Part shown: positions 9,481 through 18,718 of the stretch, piece by piece
Numbering within the stretch: position 1 is the first letter of the stretch
How the letters are laid out: each line of letters begins with the position of its first letter
Assembly: GCF_030687835.1 (NCBI RefSeq)
Contig: NZ_CP117449.1
Span: forward strand, 6,267,001 to 6,331,000
DNA: 64,000 nucleotides
Direction of reading: 5' to 3'
DNA from: Pseudomonas hefeiensis
Lineage (GTDB): Bacteria > Pseudomonadota > Gammaproteobacteria > Pseudomonadales > Pseudomonadaceae
Translations under genes and position numbers: made by a program
Notes under the pieces: generated by a model
The model's database searches: none
Told to the model about the DNA's origin: nothing
What the model saw: the letters and a program-made list of their open reading frames with translations, nothing else

Positions 9481-10134
9481 CTACACAACACCTTCTTGGC
9501 CGAGCAAAAATTGCGCAAAATCAGCGGCGGCCGGCAAACCCTGGCACCGCATCAAACCGGGCGCGATACGTTCCGAACCCTGGCCCCACCACACGCTCAC
9601 GCCTTCGCAGGCCGCTTCGGCGAGGGCACTCAGACGCTGTTGCGGGTCGGTGGCATCAAAGCGATGCAGGCTGGCAAAACGGCTGCTCGGGTTGCGCGGC
9701 AGGTACATCGGGCTGCCGAGGGTCTCCAACTGTTCGTTGAACGCCTCGAAACTGGCCTCCACACTCAACGTGCTCAGCAACAGGTTCTCCACCCGCTCAA
9801 ACCACTCGTCTGCACCGCCCACCACGGACGCCGGGTCCGCGTCGGGGTCCAGCAACACCGCGACGGTCAGCGGAAAATAACGGCCGACCCGGTCGATACT
9901 CGGCATCACCACGCCCACAGCGGCGTCTGGCCCACAGACCCCGGGCGCGACCATGAAGCGCCACAACGGGCTGACCAGATAGGCATCCAGCCAACGCTCG
10001 CCCAGGCCGGTCTGGCTGGCGAGCAAGCCCGCCGCCAACCACGAATCCCAGGGGCCGATAAAACTCTGGGGCAAGCCACGGCTGACAAAGTCCCCGCGGC
10101 TGGCCAACTTTCCATAGAAGCCCGGCGTACTCAT
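9481..10134 (-). CDS. tagF: TagF, T6SS post-translational repressor
   Basis: 217 residues starting STPGFYGKLASRGDFVSRGLP, the characteristic N-terminus of the TagF family (FYGKLxxxGDFv.R.LP), followed by WDSWLAAGL and a conserved SVDRVGRYFPLTV-like segment (seen here as SIDRVGRYFPLTV). In P. aeruginosa TagF represses H1-T6SS independently of threonine phosphorylation; in some species it is fused to PppA. Here it is separate but directly upstream of pppA in the transcript, and it overlaps tssM by 4 nt. Confidence 0.93.
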   Translation of the reverse strand: MSTPGFYGKLASRGDFVSRGLPQSFIGPWDSWLAAGLLASQTGLGERWLDAYLVSPLWRFMVAPGVCGPDAAVGVVMPSIDRVGRYFPLTVAVLLDPDADPASVVGGADEWFERVENLLLSTLSVEASFEAFNEQLETLGSPMYLPRNPSSRFASLHRFDATDPQQRLSALAEAACEGVSVWWGQGSERIAPGLMRCQGLPAAADFAQFLLGQEGVV

Positions 10135-13100
10135 AGCCGCTCCGGCAGGCTGAAGCCGCTGAGCACACGGCTTTTGAAGGGGTTGAAGGCGCTGTTGGCC
10201 CGCAGCTCGTAAGAGGCGCTGGCGCCGTCGACCCGCAGCCGCAGGTTAAAGCGGTCCGGCGAGTTGCCGGCAGTCAGGTCCGATTGTTCCAACAGGCGGA
10301 ACCAGGCCCACGGGCCGTCCAGGGTGATGCCGGAACGACCATTGGCCGAGGGCGGCATGATCGAGATCCGCACCACGCCGATGCTGCCGGGGTTGGGCCA
10401 CTGCATGGCAGTCGGACGGCTCGGGCCGTGGTCGTAGCTCAGTTGCTGGCCGTCGAGATCGAGTAAAAACTGGGTGATGGTCGAGTCCATCGCCACCGGC
10501 TTGAGCTCAAAACGCACCAGCGGCTGAGTGCCGCCGGAGCGGAAAAACGCATCGCGGATGGTGGCCGCACGCTGGAAGGTTTGCAGCACGCCGGGGGCGA
10601 TACCGAGCTTCTGTGCCGCGCCCGGTTGCCAGCGCCAGGCCCGGGTCGAGGTGTCGACGTAGGGTTGCAGGTACTTGCGGAAGTAGTTGTCCATCACCCC
10701 GCCGACGCCGAAGAACTGACCGAAGTCGTCCAGCGTCGCGTCCCGCGCACTGCCTGGCGACATGGGATAACGCCCGGCCAGAGACTGACGGTAGATGTTC
10801 ACCACTTCGCTGGTCCAGGCGGCGTTCAGTTGATTGCGCACTCCGCCCATCATGCTGTTGGTGGTGGAGTTGACCACCGACTTGACCAGGCCCTGCACCA
10901 GCGGCGGCTGGCGTTCGGCGTTGAGGCTGACCCGCGTGGCAGCAGCCTGGGCCTGGTTCTTCGCTTCGCCGAGCAGGGCGTCGCCGCTGGCGCCAACCAT
11001 GGCGCTGACCTGCACGTACAAGGCGTTCATGTCGGCGAGCAGGCCATCGATGGCCGCCGGTTCGCCTTCGCTCTTGCTGACGATGCTGTTGAGCTCGGCG
11101 AAATGCGCGGTGACCGGGTCAACGCTGGCCTGAGGTGCGTTTTGCGTCGCCTGCTCCTGGCCGAGCAAACTGCCCAGGCGCTCCTTGAGCTTGTCCACAC
11201 CGCCTTCGACCTGCTCGCCTTGGGTCGCCAGCAAGCGTTCTTCCTGTTGCAGATCGGTTTCTTTCGCCACCGCCACCAGCAGTTTTTTCAACGGCGAACT
11301 TGGCCCGGACAGCACCCGCAAGACATCGGCGGCCTGGGCCACGCTGGTGATCGGCACAAAGTCGATGTCGGCCAGCAAGGCGTCCCATTGGCGCTGGTAG
11401 TCCTGGAAATACAGGCGACGCACTTCGGCGGCCAGGCTGGCGACGTCCTGCTGCCCAGCCTCGTCGCGACCCAACACCCATTGTTCTTCAGCCAGCGTTC
11501 CAGCCTGGTTCAGGCTGGTGAGCAAGAAGCCCTGGCGGTAGCCCTTGACCGTGAAAAATCCGCTCAATGGCTCGCCCAACGGTTTACCGCTCTTGCGGCT
11601 GAACACCAGCGCAGCGTCGCGCCCGGCGGCTTCGTTAAGGCGAAAGTCGGCGATGCCCTCGGGCAGTTTCTGACGTTTGACGCGGTCATAGACGCGCTGG
11701 GCCACGGGCAGTTGCTGCAATTGCCGGCGCAGGTCTTCGATCAAACGCGGGTCCAGGCGTGCGGTGGGCGGACGACGCTCGAACAGCGACTGCAAATGCT
11801 CGCCCAAGGCCAGACGTTGATCGGCCGGCAGGTCGCGCGGCAGGCTGCGGTCCCAATCCAGGGCAACCCAGGCCTTGATGAAGTCGGCATCGTAGTGCTC
11901 GTTGTCAGCGAGCATCAGGTAGGCCTTCAACCCCTCATAGAGAAAATCTGAACTGCCGCCGCTGTGCAATTGCTCTTCGATACGCGTCAGCAAGCGAGGC
12001 GCGAACACGGCGATCAGCAACTTGCGATAGACGCTGCCGGACTCGGCTTCGAGCATGTCGCCCTGATACAGGCCCAGGCCCTCGGCCCAATCGGGCGCGT
12101 CGTCGGCCAGGTGCTTCACGGCGTTGAGCAGTGGCAATACGGCAAGGACATCACGTTGTGCCGGACTAAGACTTTGCACAGCCTGGCCCAGCGGCGCGAC
12201 CTTCTGGTCGACCTGGGTGATGTACGTTTGGTTGGCCCGATAGCTTATCCACCACAACGTCGAAACCACCAGCACCAAAGCCACGGTCGAGGCCAATACA
12301 CCCCGGGCGATCCACTTGCGCCGACGCTCAACCTTGGGATCGACGCCCACCAGCCCACGTTCGGCGAACGCCACGGCGGTGAAGAGTTTTTCGATGAAGT
12401 AACTGCGTCCGGTGCCGGTCTGGCGCGCCAGGTGCTGACGGTCCAGGTTCATGCTCTGGGCCATGGAGCCGATCAAGCGATCGATCGGGCTGCCTTCCTG
12501 GGTGCCGCTGGTGAAATACACCCCGCGCAGCAGTACACGTTCTTCGAAGGCGTTGGGCTTGAACACGCCTTCGAGGAAACTTTGCAGGCAATCCTTCAAG
12601 GCGCCGAACTGTTGCGGGAAACCGTAGATCAAGTCGCGCCGCGCCGGGTCGCGCTCTTGCTGCAAGCGTTCCACCAGACGGTCGTTGAGGCGTTGCTCAA
12701 GGCCGGCGAATTCGCTTTGCAGATGCGCCAGCGGGCTGTCGTTGCTCTTGCCATCGTCCAGGGCGAAGGTCATGCCCCAGACCTGGGCGCGTTCTTCCTT
12801 GCTCAGGCTGTCGAAGAACTCCATGAACCCGGGTACCAGATCGAGCTTGGTCAGCATCAGGTAGATCGGGAAGCGTACGCCCAGTTGGGTGTACAGTTCC
12901 TGGATGCGCAGGCGAATCGCCGCGGCATGAGCCGCGCGCTCGGCGTCGCTGCCCAACAGCAGGTCCGACAGACTGATGGCAATGAACGCACCGTCAATCG
13001 GGCGACGGGCGCGTTGTTTTTTCAACAGTCCGAGAAAGCCCAGCCACGCCGCCTTGTCGACGGTCGCGTCGCTGTCCTGGGTGGTGTAGCGGCCAGCAGT

Positions 13101-13631
13101 GTCGAGCAGCACTGCCTGGTCGGTAAACCACCAATCGCAGTTGCGCGTGCCGCCCACGCCACGTACCGCGCCGGCGCCCAGTTGCGCGGCCAACGGGAAA
13201 TGCAGCCCGGAGTTGACCAGCGCAGTGGTCTTGCCCGAACCCGGCGGGCCGATGATCACGTACCACGGCAGTTCGTAGAGGTTGCGGCGCTCGTCCCCAC
13301 CCAGCTTGGCTTTCTTCAACAGCGCCAAGGCTTCGTCCATGCGCTGGCGCAGGGTTTCGAGTTCTTCGGCCGTCGCGATGCTGGTAGGGTCGGGCGGAGT
13401 TTGCGCGGCCAGGCTGCGCATGACTTCGGCGGCCTGCCGGCGGGCCTGGATGATGCGAAACACCCGGTAGGCGACCCACACCGCGAACACCAGAATGATC
13501 AACGCCCAACGGCGACCTTCGGGCACCAGCCAGTCCAGCAACGGGCCGACGAACCAGATGATCAGGCTCAGGGCAATCAGCCCCAGCAGCGGGACGACCC
13601 AGCGGATCATAAAACTGAAAAACACCTTCAC
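10131..13631 (-). CDS. tssM: TssM (IcmF), inner-membrane core of the T6SS membrane complex
   Basis: 1166 residues, the usual length of TssM. Two TM helices at the N-terminus (about 9-32 and 42-59) and a third after the cytoplasmic domain (about 440-465, GVLASTVALVLVVSTLWWI) place the large C-terminal half in the periplasm. The cytoplasmic part carries a Walker A motif GPPGSGKTT at 128-136, so this is a nucleotide-binding-competent TssM. The C-terminal region contains the type VI_IcmF domain that contacts lipoprotein TssJ. The start codon is GTG at 13631 and overlaps the stop of the frame-restored tssL (GTGA), which both supports the start and shows where tssL should end. Confidence 0.96.
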   Translation of the reverse strand: MKVFFSFMIRWVVPLLGLIALSLIIWFVGPLLDWLVPEGRRWALIILVFAVWVAYRVFRIIQARRQAAEVMRSLAAQTPPDPTSIATAEELETLRQRMDEALALLKKAKLGGDERRNLYELPWYVIIGPPGSGKTTALVNSGLHFPLAAQLGAGAVRGVGGTRNCDWWFTDQAVLLDTAGRYTTQDSDATVDKAAWLGFLGLLKKQRARRPIDGAFIAISLSDLLLGSDAERAAHAAAIRLRIQELYTQLGVRFPIYLMLTKLDLVPGFMEFFDSLSKEERAQVWGMTFALDDGKSNDSPLAHLQSEFAGLEQRLNDRLVERLQQERDPARRDLIYGFPQQFGALKDCLQSFLEGVFKPNAFEERVLLRGVYFTSGTQEGSPIDRLIGSMAQSMNLDRQHLARQTGTGRSYFIEKLFTAVAFAERGLVGVDPKVERRRKWIARGVLASTVALVLVVSTLWWISYRANQTYITQVDQKVAPLGQAVQSLSPAQRDVLAVLPLLNAVKHLADDAPDWAEGLGLYQGDMLEAESGSVYRKLLIAVFAPRLLTRIEEQLHSGGSSDFLYEGLKAYLMLADNEHYDADFIKAWVALDWDRSLPRDLPADQRLALGEHLQSLFERRPPTARLDPRLIEDLRRQLQQLPVAQRVYDRVKRQKLPEGIADFRLNEAAGRDAALVFSRKSGKPLGEPLSGFFTVKGYRQGFLLTSLNQAGTLAEEQWVLGRDEAGQQDVASLAAEVRRLYFQDYQRQWDALLADIDFVPITSVAQAADVLRVLSGPSSPLKKLLVAVAKETDLQQEERLLATQGEQVEGGVDKLKERLGSLLGQEQATQNAPQASVDPVTAHFAELNSIVSKSEGEPAAIDGLLADMNALYVQVSAMVGASGDALLGEAKNQAQAAATRVSLNAERQPPLVQGLVKSVVNSTTNSMMGGVRNQLNAAWTSEVVNIYRQSLAGRYPMSPGSARDATLDDFGQFFGVGGVMDNYFRKYLQPYVDTSTRAWRWQPGAAQKLGIAPGVLQTFQRAATIRDAFFRSGGTQPLVRFELKPVAMDSTITQFLLDLDGQQLSYDHGPSRPTAMQWPNPGSIGVVRISIMPPSANGRSGITLDGPWAWFRLLEQSDLTAGNSPDRFNLRLRVDGASASYELRANSAFNPFKSRVLSGFSLPERL

Positions 13632-13658
13632 TCGACCCCCTCCGCCAATACTGTGATT

Positions 13659-14948
13659 TCAACCCGACGATTGCGCGCACGCCCCTCTGCCGGTGGCGTT
13701 GGAAGCCAACGGCTCGGTGTCGCTTCGGCCTTCGGCGCTGAAGCGCTCGGCCTGGCCGGTCTTGGCCGAAAGAATTTGCAGCACCGACTTGGCCCGCGCC
13801 TCGGACAAGGCCCAGTTGGACGGGAACCTGAGGGTGGCAATTGGGCGGTTGTCGCTGTGGCCAGTTACCAGGACCTGGCCCTTGACCTTGCGAATGGCAT
13901 CGGCGATGCGCAGCATCAGCGGTTCCAGGTCATCGGAAATGCTGGCGCTGCCCGAGGCGAACAGTTCATCGCCACGGATGGTCACCACCGAGCGATCCAC
14001 GGCATCTTCCACCGCGACCCGACCGGCCCTGATTTCATCGGCCAGGAAACCGGCCAGGCGTGGTCGTTCGATCACTTTGGGCTGCACCACGGGACGGTCG
14101 ATGGCCTGCACCGGGATTTCCCCCAGGGCGTGGATGTTCTTGAACACCGGCTCGGCATCGGAGGCCAGTTTCATGCGCAGGCCAAACAGCAGCGCCAGCA
14201 ACAAGGCCGCGCCAATGGCCACGGCGATCCACGGCGGCATGAATTGCGCCAGTCGGTCACGGGCCACGGTGACACCGCGCCAGTGCGGCGACAGCTCACG
14301 CTCGTAGTCGCCACGGGCACTGCGGATCACCGCGCTGGTGCGCTCGCGCAAGGCTTCCAGCTGGCTACGCCCGTCGTTCATCACCCGGTAGCGCCCTTCG
14401 AAACCCAGGCACATGCATAGGTACAAAAGCTCCAGCAGATACAAGCGCTCCCGTGGGCTTTGCAGGCAATGCTCCAGAAGCTGGAACACCTTCTCGCCGC
14501 CCCAGGCTTCGTTGTGCACGGTGATCAGCAGGCTCTGCTTGCCCCAGTCGCTGGTGCCGCCCCAGGGGGTACTCAACACGGCTTCATCCAGGGCGGTGCA
14601 TAAGGCATAGCGGGCCAGCAGCACGTCATTGCGCACCACGCCGGCGGCTTCGGCGCGTTCCTCGAACTGACGCAGGTACGCCAGCAGTTGCGCCCGCAGG
14701 CTGGCCGGAGCCGGGTGGGCAATGGTGCTGCGCAGGCGCGTCAACAGCGCCAGCAGCGGACCGGCTGCGCTTTCCAGCGGGTTAAGGCCTTGGGCCTTGC
14801 CGGTCAGGACCGGGGCGGCCGGCATCGACAGCGGTGCGGGCGCCGGCGGTGGACGACCAGAGTCCGGACGGCCAGGATCCGGGCGGAATGGGTCGGCGCC
14901 ACGGCCACCGGGCGTCGGCATGAACTGAGTACGATCGTCGTTGCTCAT
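13659..14948 (-). CDS. tssL: TssL with C-terminal OmpA-like peptidoglycan-binding domain (frameshift near 3' end)
   Basis: 429 residues as read. The N-terminal DotU/TssL cytoplasmic domain (LLARYALCTALDEAVL, WGGEKVFQLLEHCL, LYLCMCLGFEGRYRV) precedes one TM helix (PPWIAVAIGAALLLALLFGL) and a periplasmic OmpA domain (ITGHSD-type motif read as VTGHSDNRPI, and LSEARAKSVLQIL). The final codons (GRGACAQSSG) are abnormal. Removing one C at 13690-13691 restores the OmpA ending (AEGRARNRRVEITVLAEGVE) and moves the stop to 13628, where it overlaps the tssM start; the product would then be 439 residues. The NxxxxRRVE-type motif lost here is important for OmpA folds, so a real mutation would matter. A sequence error is likelier. 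Confidence 0.92.
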   Translation of the reverse strand: MSNDDRTQFMPTPGGRGADPFRPDPGRPDSGRPPPAPAPLSMPAAPVLTGKAQGLNPLESAAGPLLALLTRLRSTIAHPAPASLRAQLLAYLRQFEERAEAAGVVRNDVLLARYALCTALDEAVLSTPWGGTSDWGKQSLLITVHNEAWGGEKVFQLLEHCLQSPRERLYLLELLYLCMCLGFEGRYRVMNDGRSQLEALRERTSAVIRSARGDYERELSPHWRGVTVARDRLAQFMPPWIAVAIGAALLLALLFGLRMKLASDAEPVFKNIHALGEIPVQAIDRPVVQPKVIERPRLAGFLADEIRAGRVAVEDAVDRSVVTIRGDELFASGSASISDDLEPLMLRIADAIRKVKGQVLVTGHSDNRPIATLRFPSNWALSEARAKSVLQILSAKTGQAERFSAEGRSDTEPLASNATGRGACAQSSG

Positions 14949-14954
14949 CGCGGT

Positions 14955-16289
14955 TTATCCTCGGATCGCCCAGAAAGCCAGGTTCAGCCCCGGAAACTGG
15001 CCGGCGATGTGAAACGCGAACCCGCCGGAGTTGCTCAATTGCTGCCAGTGATCGCTGCCGCGGTCGAGTTCGTAGTAGGTGGAACCGGCGTGATACGGAA
15101 GCTGGCGTGGCGCCACCGGCAACGGCAGCAGGCCGATGCCCGGCAGTTGCAGGTTGACCAGATCGCGAATGTGCTCCACCGAACCGACTTTGCTCTGCTG
15201 GCCAAAGCGACCGCGTAGGGTTTCGGCCGGGACATCGGCACGCACCACCAGGATGAAACTGGCGCTGTCGAGCAGGGTCTTGTCGGCCAGCATCGCCACA
15301 TGGATGCCGTAGGCTTTCTCGACAATCGGAATCGGCGTGGCCTTGCTGTCGATCAGCATCGACAGGGCCTCACGCAGAGCCTGCATGACCGGCGCGTAAC
15401 TGAGCGCCAGGTCATCGTGCTGGTATTGCGGATATTCCTGCGGTCGTCGCCCCGAAGCGGTAAAGGTCGAGAACTCCCCGGCCAGGCTGACCAGCTCGCT
15501 GTAGAACCGTTCGGGGTGCAACGGGCTCAGCTGGCTCAGGTGCTGGATCAGCGGCTGCGCGCGGTTGACCAGTTGCAGCAGCATGAAATCGGCGATCTCC
15601 GAGGCGCCACCGGCACCGGACGCCACCACCCGCCCGGCAAGGGCTTCGCCGCGTTGATGGAGCAGGCCCAACAGTTCACTGCGAAATGCCGCCAGCGCTT
15701 TGGAGGCGGCCACATCCAGCAGCGGCGGGATGTAGGCGTCGTCCAGCACCAGGGCGCGGTCGGCGCGTTTCTCCTTGATGCGGACCAGGCCGATGGCGGC
15801 GTAGTCACTGATGCCATCCTGTGCGGTCAACAGGCGCAGCGCCCGGGCGCCCAGGGCCACCGGCGCGCGGTTCTCGAACGGTGCGTTATCGTCGCGCACT
15901 TCGCACACCTGGCTCACGTAGCGTGCCGCGCCCAGGGCTTCGCCTTCATCAACGGTGTCACGCGCACCGGCACGCTTGAGCGGCAAGGCCAGGTACACCA
16001 GGCCATCGCGCAGGTTGTCATCGACGTTCAGCGCAGGCGGCGCCAGGTCGTCCTCGGGGATGTTGAACGGTGTGCCGTCCGGCAGCAGGCCCCGCGCCGA
16101 AATGATCGCCAGCTTGCCCTGGGCCAGCAGGCCCTGGTCGATCAGCAATTGGGAAAACCCCCAGGCACCGGCCGACAACGGACGGCTGCGCGCGTCGATG
16201 AGGTTTTCCAGGTAACGGTCATGCTGCTGGAAGTGCTGCGTTCCAATGAACATGCCTTCCGACCAGACCACGCGATTGTTCCAGGACAT
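14955..16289 (-). CDS. tssK: TssK, T6SS baseplate adaptor
   Basis: 444 residues with the TssK N-terminus (NRVVWSEGMFIGTQHFQQHDRYLE). The rest follows the family throughout, with LLQLVNRAQPLIQHLSQL in the middle and LPYHAGSTYYELDRGSDHW near the C-terminus. TssK is a trimeric cytoplasmic protein that links the TssEFG-VgrG baseplate to the TssM/TssL membrane complex. It lies 15 nt after tssJ and just upstream of tssL, the normal H1-type order. Confidence 0.96.
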   Translation of the reverse strand: MSWNNRVVWSEGMFIGTQHFQQHDRYLENLIDARSRPLSAGAWGFSQLLIDQGLLAQGKLAIISARGLLPDGTPFNIPEDDLAPPALNVDDNLRDGLVYLALPLKRAGARDTVDEGEALGAARYVSQVCEVRDDNAPFENRAPVALGARALRLLTAQDGISDYAAIGLVRIKEKRADRALVLDDAYIPPLLDVAASKALAAFRSELLGLLHQRGEALAGRVVASGAGGASEIADFMLLQLVNRAQPLIQHLSQLSPLHPERFYSELVSLAGEFSTFTASGRRPQEYPQYQHDDLALSYAPVMQALREALSMLIDSKATPIPIVEKAYGIHVAMLADKTLLDSASFILVVRADVPAETLRGRFGQQSKVGSVEHIRDLVNLQLPGIGLLPLPVAPRQLPYHAGSTYYELDRGSDHWQQLSNSGGFAFHIAGQFPGLNLAFWAIRG

Positions 16290-16304
16290 GGGGGCTCCGA
16301 TTGC

Positions 16305-16805
16305 TTATTGGGCAGGGCTGGATGGGGGAACGACGACGGCGCTGCGCACGGCACGCACGTCGAGGCTGATCTGGTATTCGGTGTATTGGCGCGGCGGGAC
16401 ATTCATCACCGTGCGCCATAGCGACCGGTCCAGTTCGCGATAGCCCACCAGTACGCCGATATGGCGGGTGGCCGGGTCGAGGTCGCGTTGCAGGCTCAAC
16501 TGCTGACCCGGCTGGACCAGCACCTCGTCCTGATCGATCAGGTCGGCGCCGAGGGTCGCCTGGGCCCGTTCGGCCAGGGCGAAATAGTCGGAGCGGGCGA
16601 AGGTGGCGGCATTTTTCAGTTCGAAAATGCGCACCCGGACCGGCGCCGGATGGCCGGTGGCGCCGGGGTTGAGGCCGGCAATGGCGTGAAAGTGCAGTTC
16701 GACGGCGGCGGTGTCAGCCTCTTCGGACTGTGAATCGGCTGCATCCTTGGCGCATGCCGTGAGCAGAAGCGCGGTGGCGACTGCGAGTAAAAACCTGAAA
16801 ATCAT
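16305..16805 (-). CDS. tssJ: TssJ, outer-membrane lipoprotein of the T6SS membrane complex
   Basis: 166 residues. The signal MIFRFLLAVATALLLTAC has a lipobox (LLTAC). The mature part is the beta-sandwich TssJ/SciN domain, recognised by VELHFHAIAGLNPG, VRVRIFELKNAATFARSDY and GVLVGYRELDRSLWR. TssJ sits on the inner leaflet of the outer membrane and binds the periplasmic tail of TssM. Its gene lies between fha and tssK. Confidence 0.93.
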   Translation of the reverse strand: MIFRFLLAVATALLLTACAKDAADSQSEEADTAAVELHFHAIAGLNPGATGHPAPVRVRIFELKNAATFARSDYFALAERAQATLGADLIDQDEVLVQPGQQLSLQRDLDPATRHIGVLVGYRELDRSLWRTVMNVPPRQYTEYQISLDVRAVRSAVVVPPSSPAQ

Positions 16806-16855
16806 CCTGCGTCCTCAATGACGTTTGAGCTATCCGTTGATTGCTTTTAAAGGTG

Positions 16856-18313
16856 TTATGAGCGGCGCTGTCGCGCGCTGTGCTCTTCGTAGGCGCGACT
16901 GAATTCGCGACCGAACAGGTCCTGGAAATCCTCCTGGGCTTCCCGGGAAATGTTGCTGTAGAGCTCGGTGAATTGCTGCCAGTACTGGGCCTGTCGCGAG
17001 CCGTTGAAAAGGCTCGACAGGCCAGCGGGTTTGCCCATGCGTTCTTCCAGTTGCGCCGGCTCGAAGCGCGCCAGCAAATGCTTGATGGCCGCTTCCACGC
17101 CGGCCATCACCGCCAATTGGTGGGCACGCAGGTCGTCGAAGCTGTCACGCACGGCCACGTCCGGCGCCATGAACGCCTGGTTGCCATGGCGTAGCAGCAG
17201 CAACATGGCCTCCTCGACATTGGGCGCGAATTTCAGCGGGTTGTTTTCCACCGGCTGGATCATCGTTTGCTGAATGCGAAACTCGCCCTTGAGGCTGCTG
17301 CGGGCACGCAAGACATCGATCAGGCCTTCGACCATCAGCCGATAGCTGCGCCCGATGCTTTCCATCTGTGCCTCGGCCTGGGCCTGGTCCAGGCGCAACT
17401 GGTCCAGCCCGGCACCGCGCAGGAAGGCTTGCAACAGGTCAGGCTGGGCGGCGTCGAGCGGCTTGGAAGGTGTAATGGGGGCTTGAACGCTGGTCACCGG
17501 TGCCTCGCGTGGCGGCGCAGGTTCGGGGGCTACGCTGACCGGGGGCGTGGCTGTCGGCACCGGCTCTACGACAGGCCGCTCGACAACAGCCGGCGGCGCA
17601 ACCGGTGGCACAGCGACAGGAATCGGGGCAACTGCCACGGGCGCAGGCTTGTCGCCGAACGGGTCCCAATCCTCCGGTATCACCGAGGCCGAGGCCTGCG
17701 ACACAGGCTCGATCACAGGCGGCGGACTGGGAGGAGCAATGGGCGTCGGCGGACGGAAATCATGCTGTTGAGCCGGGACATGGTCAGGCTGAGTGGCCGG
17801 TGGGACGCTGCCTGGGGTCAGGAAGTCGAACAGGTCCGGCAAGGTGTCCATGGCCGATGCGCCCTGGAAATGTGCGGGGGGAGCCTCGGGCAACGACGAT
17901 GGTGTATTCACGGCGGCACCCTGGCGTCCCATCAAGGCTTCGAAACTGCTGGGCGCTTCGGCGAACGGATTGCTGTCGGTCACCGGCAGGCTGAAATCCA
18001 CCCGTGCCTGGATTTCATAATCGCCGATGCGGATAACTTCGCCGTCTTGCAACGGTTCACTATTGCCCTTGTGCAAACGGACACCGGCCTTGACCAATTC
18101 CACACCATTGGTGCTGTTATCGGTTAAGTAATAGCGCCCGTCTTTGTATTGAATAACGCAATGTTTGCCGGAAACCAACCGCTCGGGGTCCGGTAATACC
18201 CAGTCATTATCGGAATTACGGCCAATTGCCATCACTCCCTGATCCATGGACTTCTCAGAACACTGACCCGGGGTAATCTTGTGATAACTAGTGATAGTCA
18301 AACACAGTGGCAT
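16856..18313 (-). CDS. fha1: Fha (TagH), forkhead-associated scaffold phosphorylated by PpkA
   Basis: About 485 residues. The N-terminal FHA domain is clear (GVMAIGRNSDNDWVLPDP, VSGKHCVIQYKDGRYYLTDNSTNG split over the domain, with SGKH and NSTNG loops). A long Pro/Ala/Val-rich linker follows, then the C-terminal type VI FHA-associated domain (LLQAFLRGAGLDQLRL, LMVEGLIDVLRARSSLKGEFRI). The upstream ORF start at 18454 is rejected: ATG 18313 has a strong ribosome-binding site (AAGGAGGCAAG) and begins MPLCLTITSYHK, typical for the family. Phosphorylated Fha recruits T6SS components in H1-type systems. First gene of the minus-strand operon. Confidence 0.93.
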   Translation of the reverse strand: MPLCLTITSYHKITPGQCSEKSMDQGVMAIGRNSDNDWVLPDPERLVSGKHCVIQYKDGRYYLTDNSTNGVELVKAGVRLHKGNSEPLQDGEVIRIGDYEIQARVDFSLPVTDSNPFAEAPSSFEALMGRQGAAVNTPSSLPEAPPAHFQGASAMDTLPDLFDFLTPGSVPPATQPDHVPAQQHDFRPPTPIAPPSPPPVIEPVSQASASVIPEDWDPFGDKPAPVAVAPIPVAVPPVAPPAVVERPVVEPVPTATPPVSVAPEPAPPREAPVTSVQAPITPSKPLDAAQPDLLQAFLRGAGLDQLRLDQAQAEAQMESIGRSYRLMVEGLIDVLRARSSLKGEFRIQQTMIQPVENNPLKFAPNVEEAMLLLLRHGNQAFMAPDVAVRDSFDDLRAHQLAVMAGVEAAIKHLLARFEPAQLEERMGKPAGLSSLFNGSRQAQYWQQFTELYSNISREAQEDFQDLFGREFSRAYEEHSARQRRS

Positions 18314-18718
18314 CTTGCCTCCTTGCTGAACACTTTGCCCATGCGGTCGAGTGACGGGATTCACTCCCTGGCGACTCGCCGACAAACCTTGCAACCACTC
18401 TAGAAACGGCTTTTTGCCAGCATGATTGCTGATATTAACCCGCTTGCGTGACAAAAAACCTGCATCGGTGCCTGCTTCGACCTACCGGTCGTGCGGGTTG
18501 TTAAGCAGCTCACAACTGTCACACCGAGGAAATAGCTTACCTTGACAAGCCATAAGTACTACACCAAAAATGCATAACTTCTTGAATATACGTGATAGCA
18601 CTTTAAGATCATTAAGCATCTAAAGGGCCATTAGCCTCAAGGAACATGTGGAGTTCCATTCGGAACTTGCGTGTGAACTGCCCGAGTTATTCAATGGGCG
18701 ATAGGGAGATCGAACGAA
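18314..18718. promoter_or_regulatory. Divergent T6SS control region with candidate RsmA/RsmE hairpin in the tssA leader
   Basis: This 405-bp gene-free stretch separates the two divergent T6SS operons. It is visibly more AT-rich in the middle (about 18540-18620), as expected for promoters. In the tssA leader, 18641-18657 can fold as GGAAC-ATGTGGA-GTTCC with a GGA exposed in the loop, and a further GGA lies in the ribosome-binding site (AGGGAGA at about 18704). The fha leader has AAGGAGG. GGA in hairpin loops is the RsmA/CsrA recognition feature, and H1-T6SS is under Gac/Rsm control in P. aeruginosa. No sigma-70 boxes are assigned. Confidence 0.6.
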
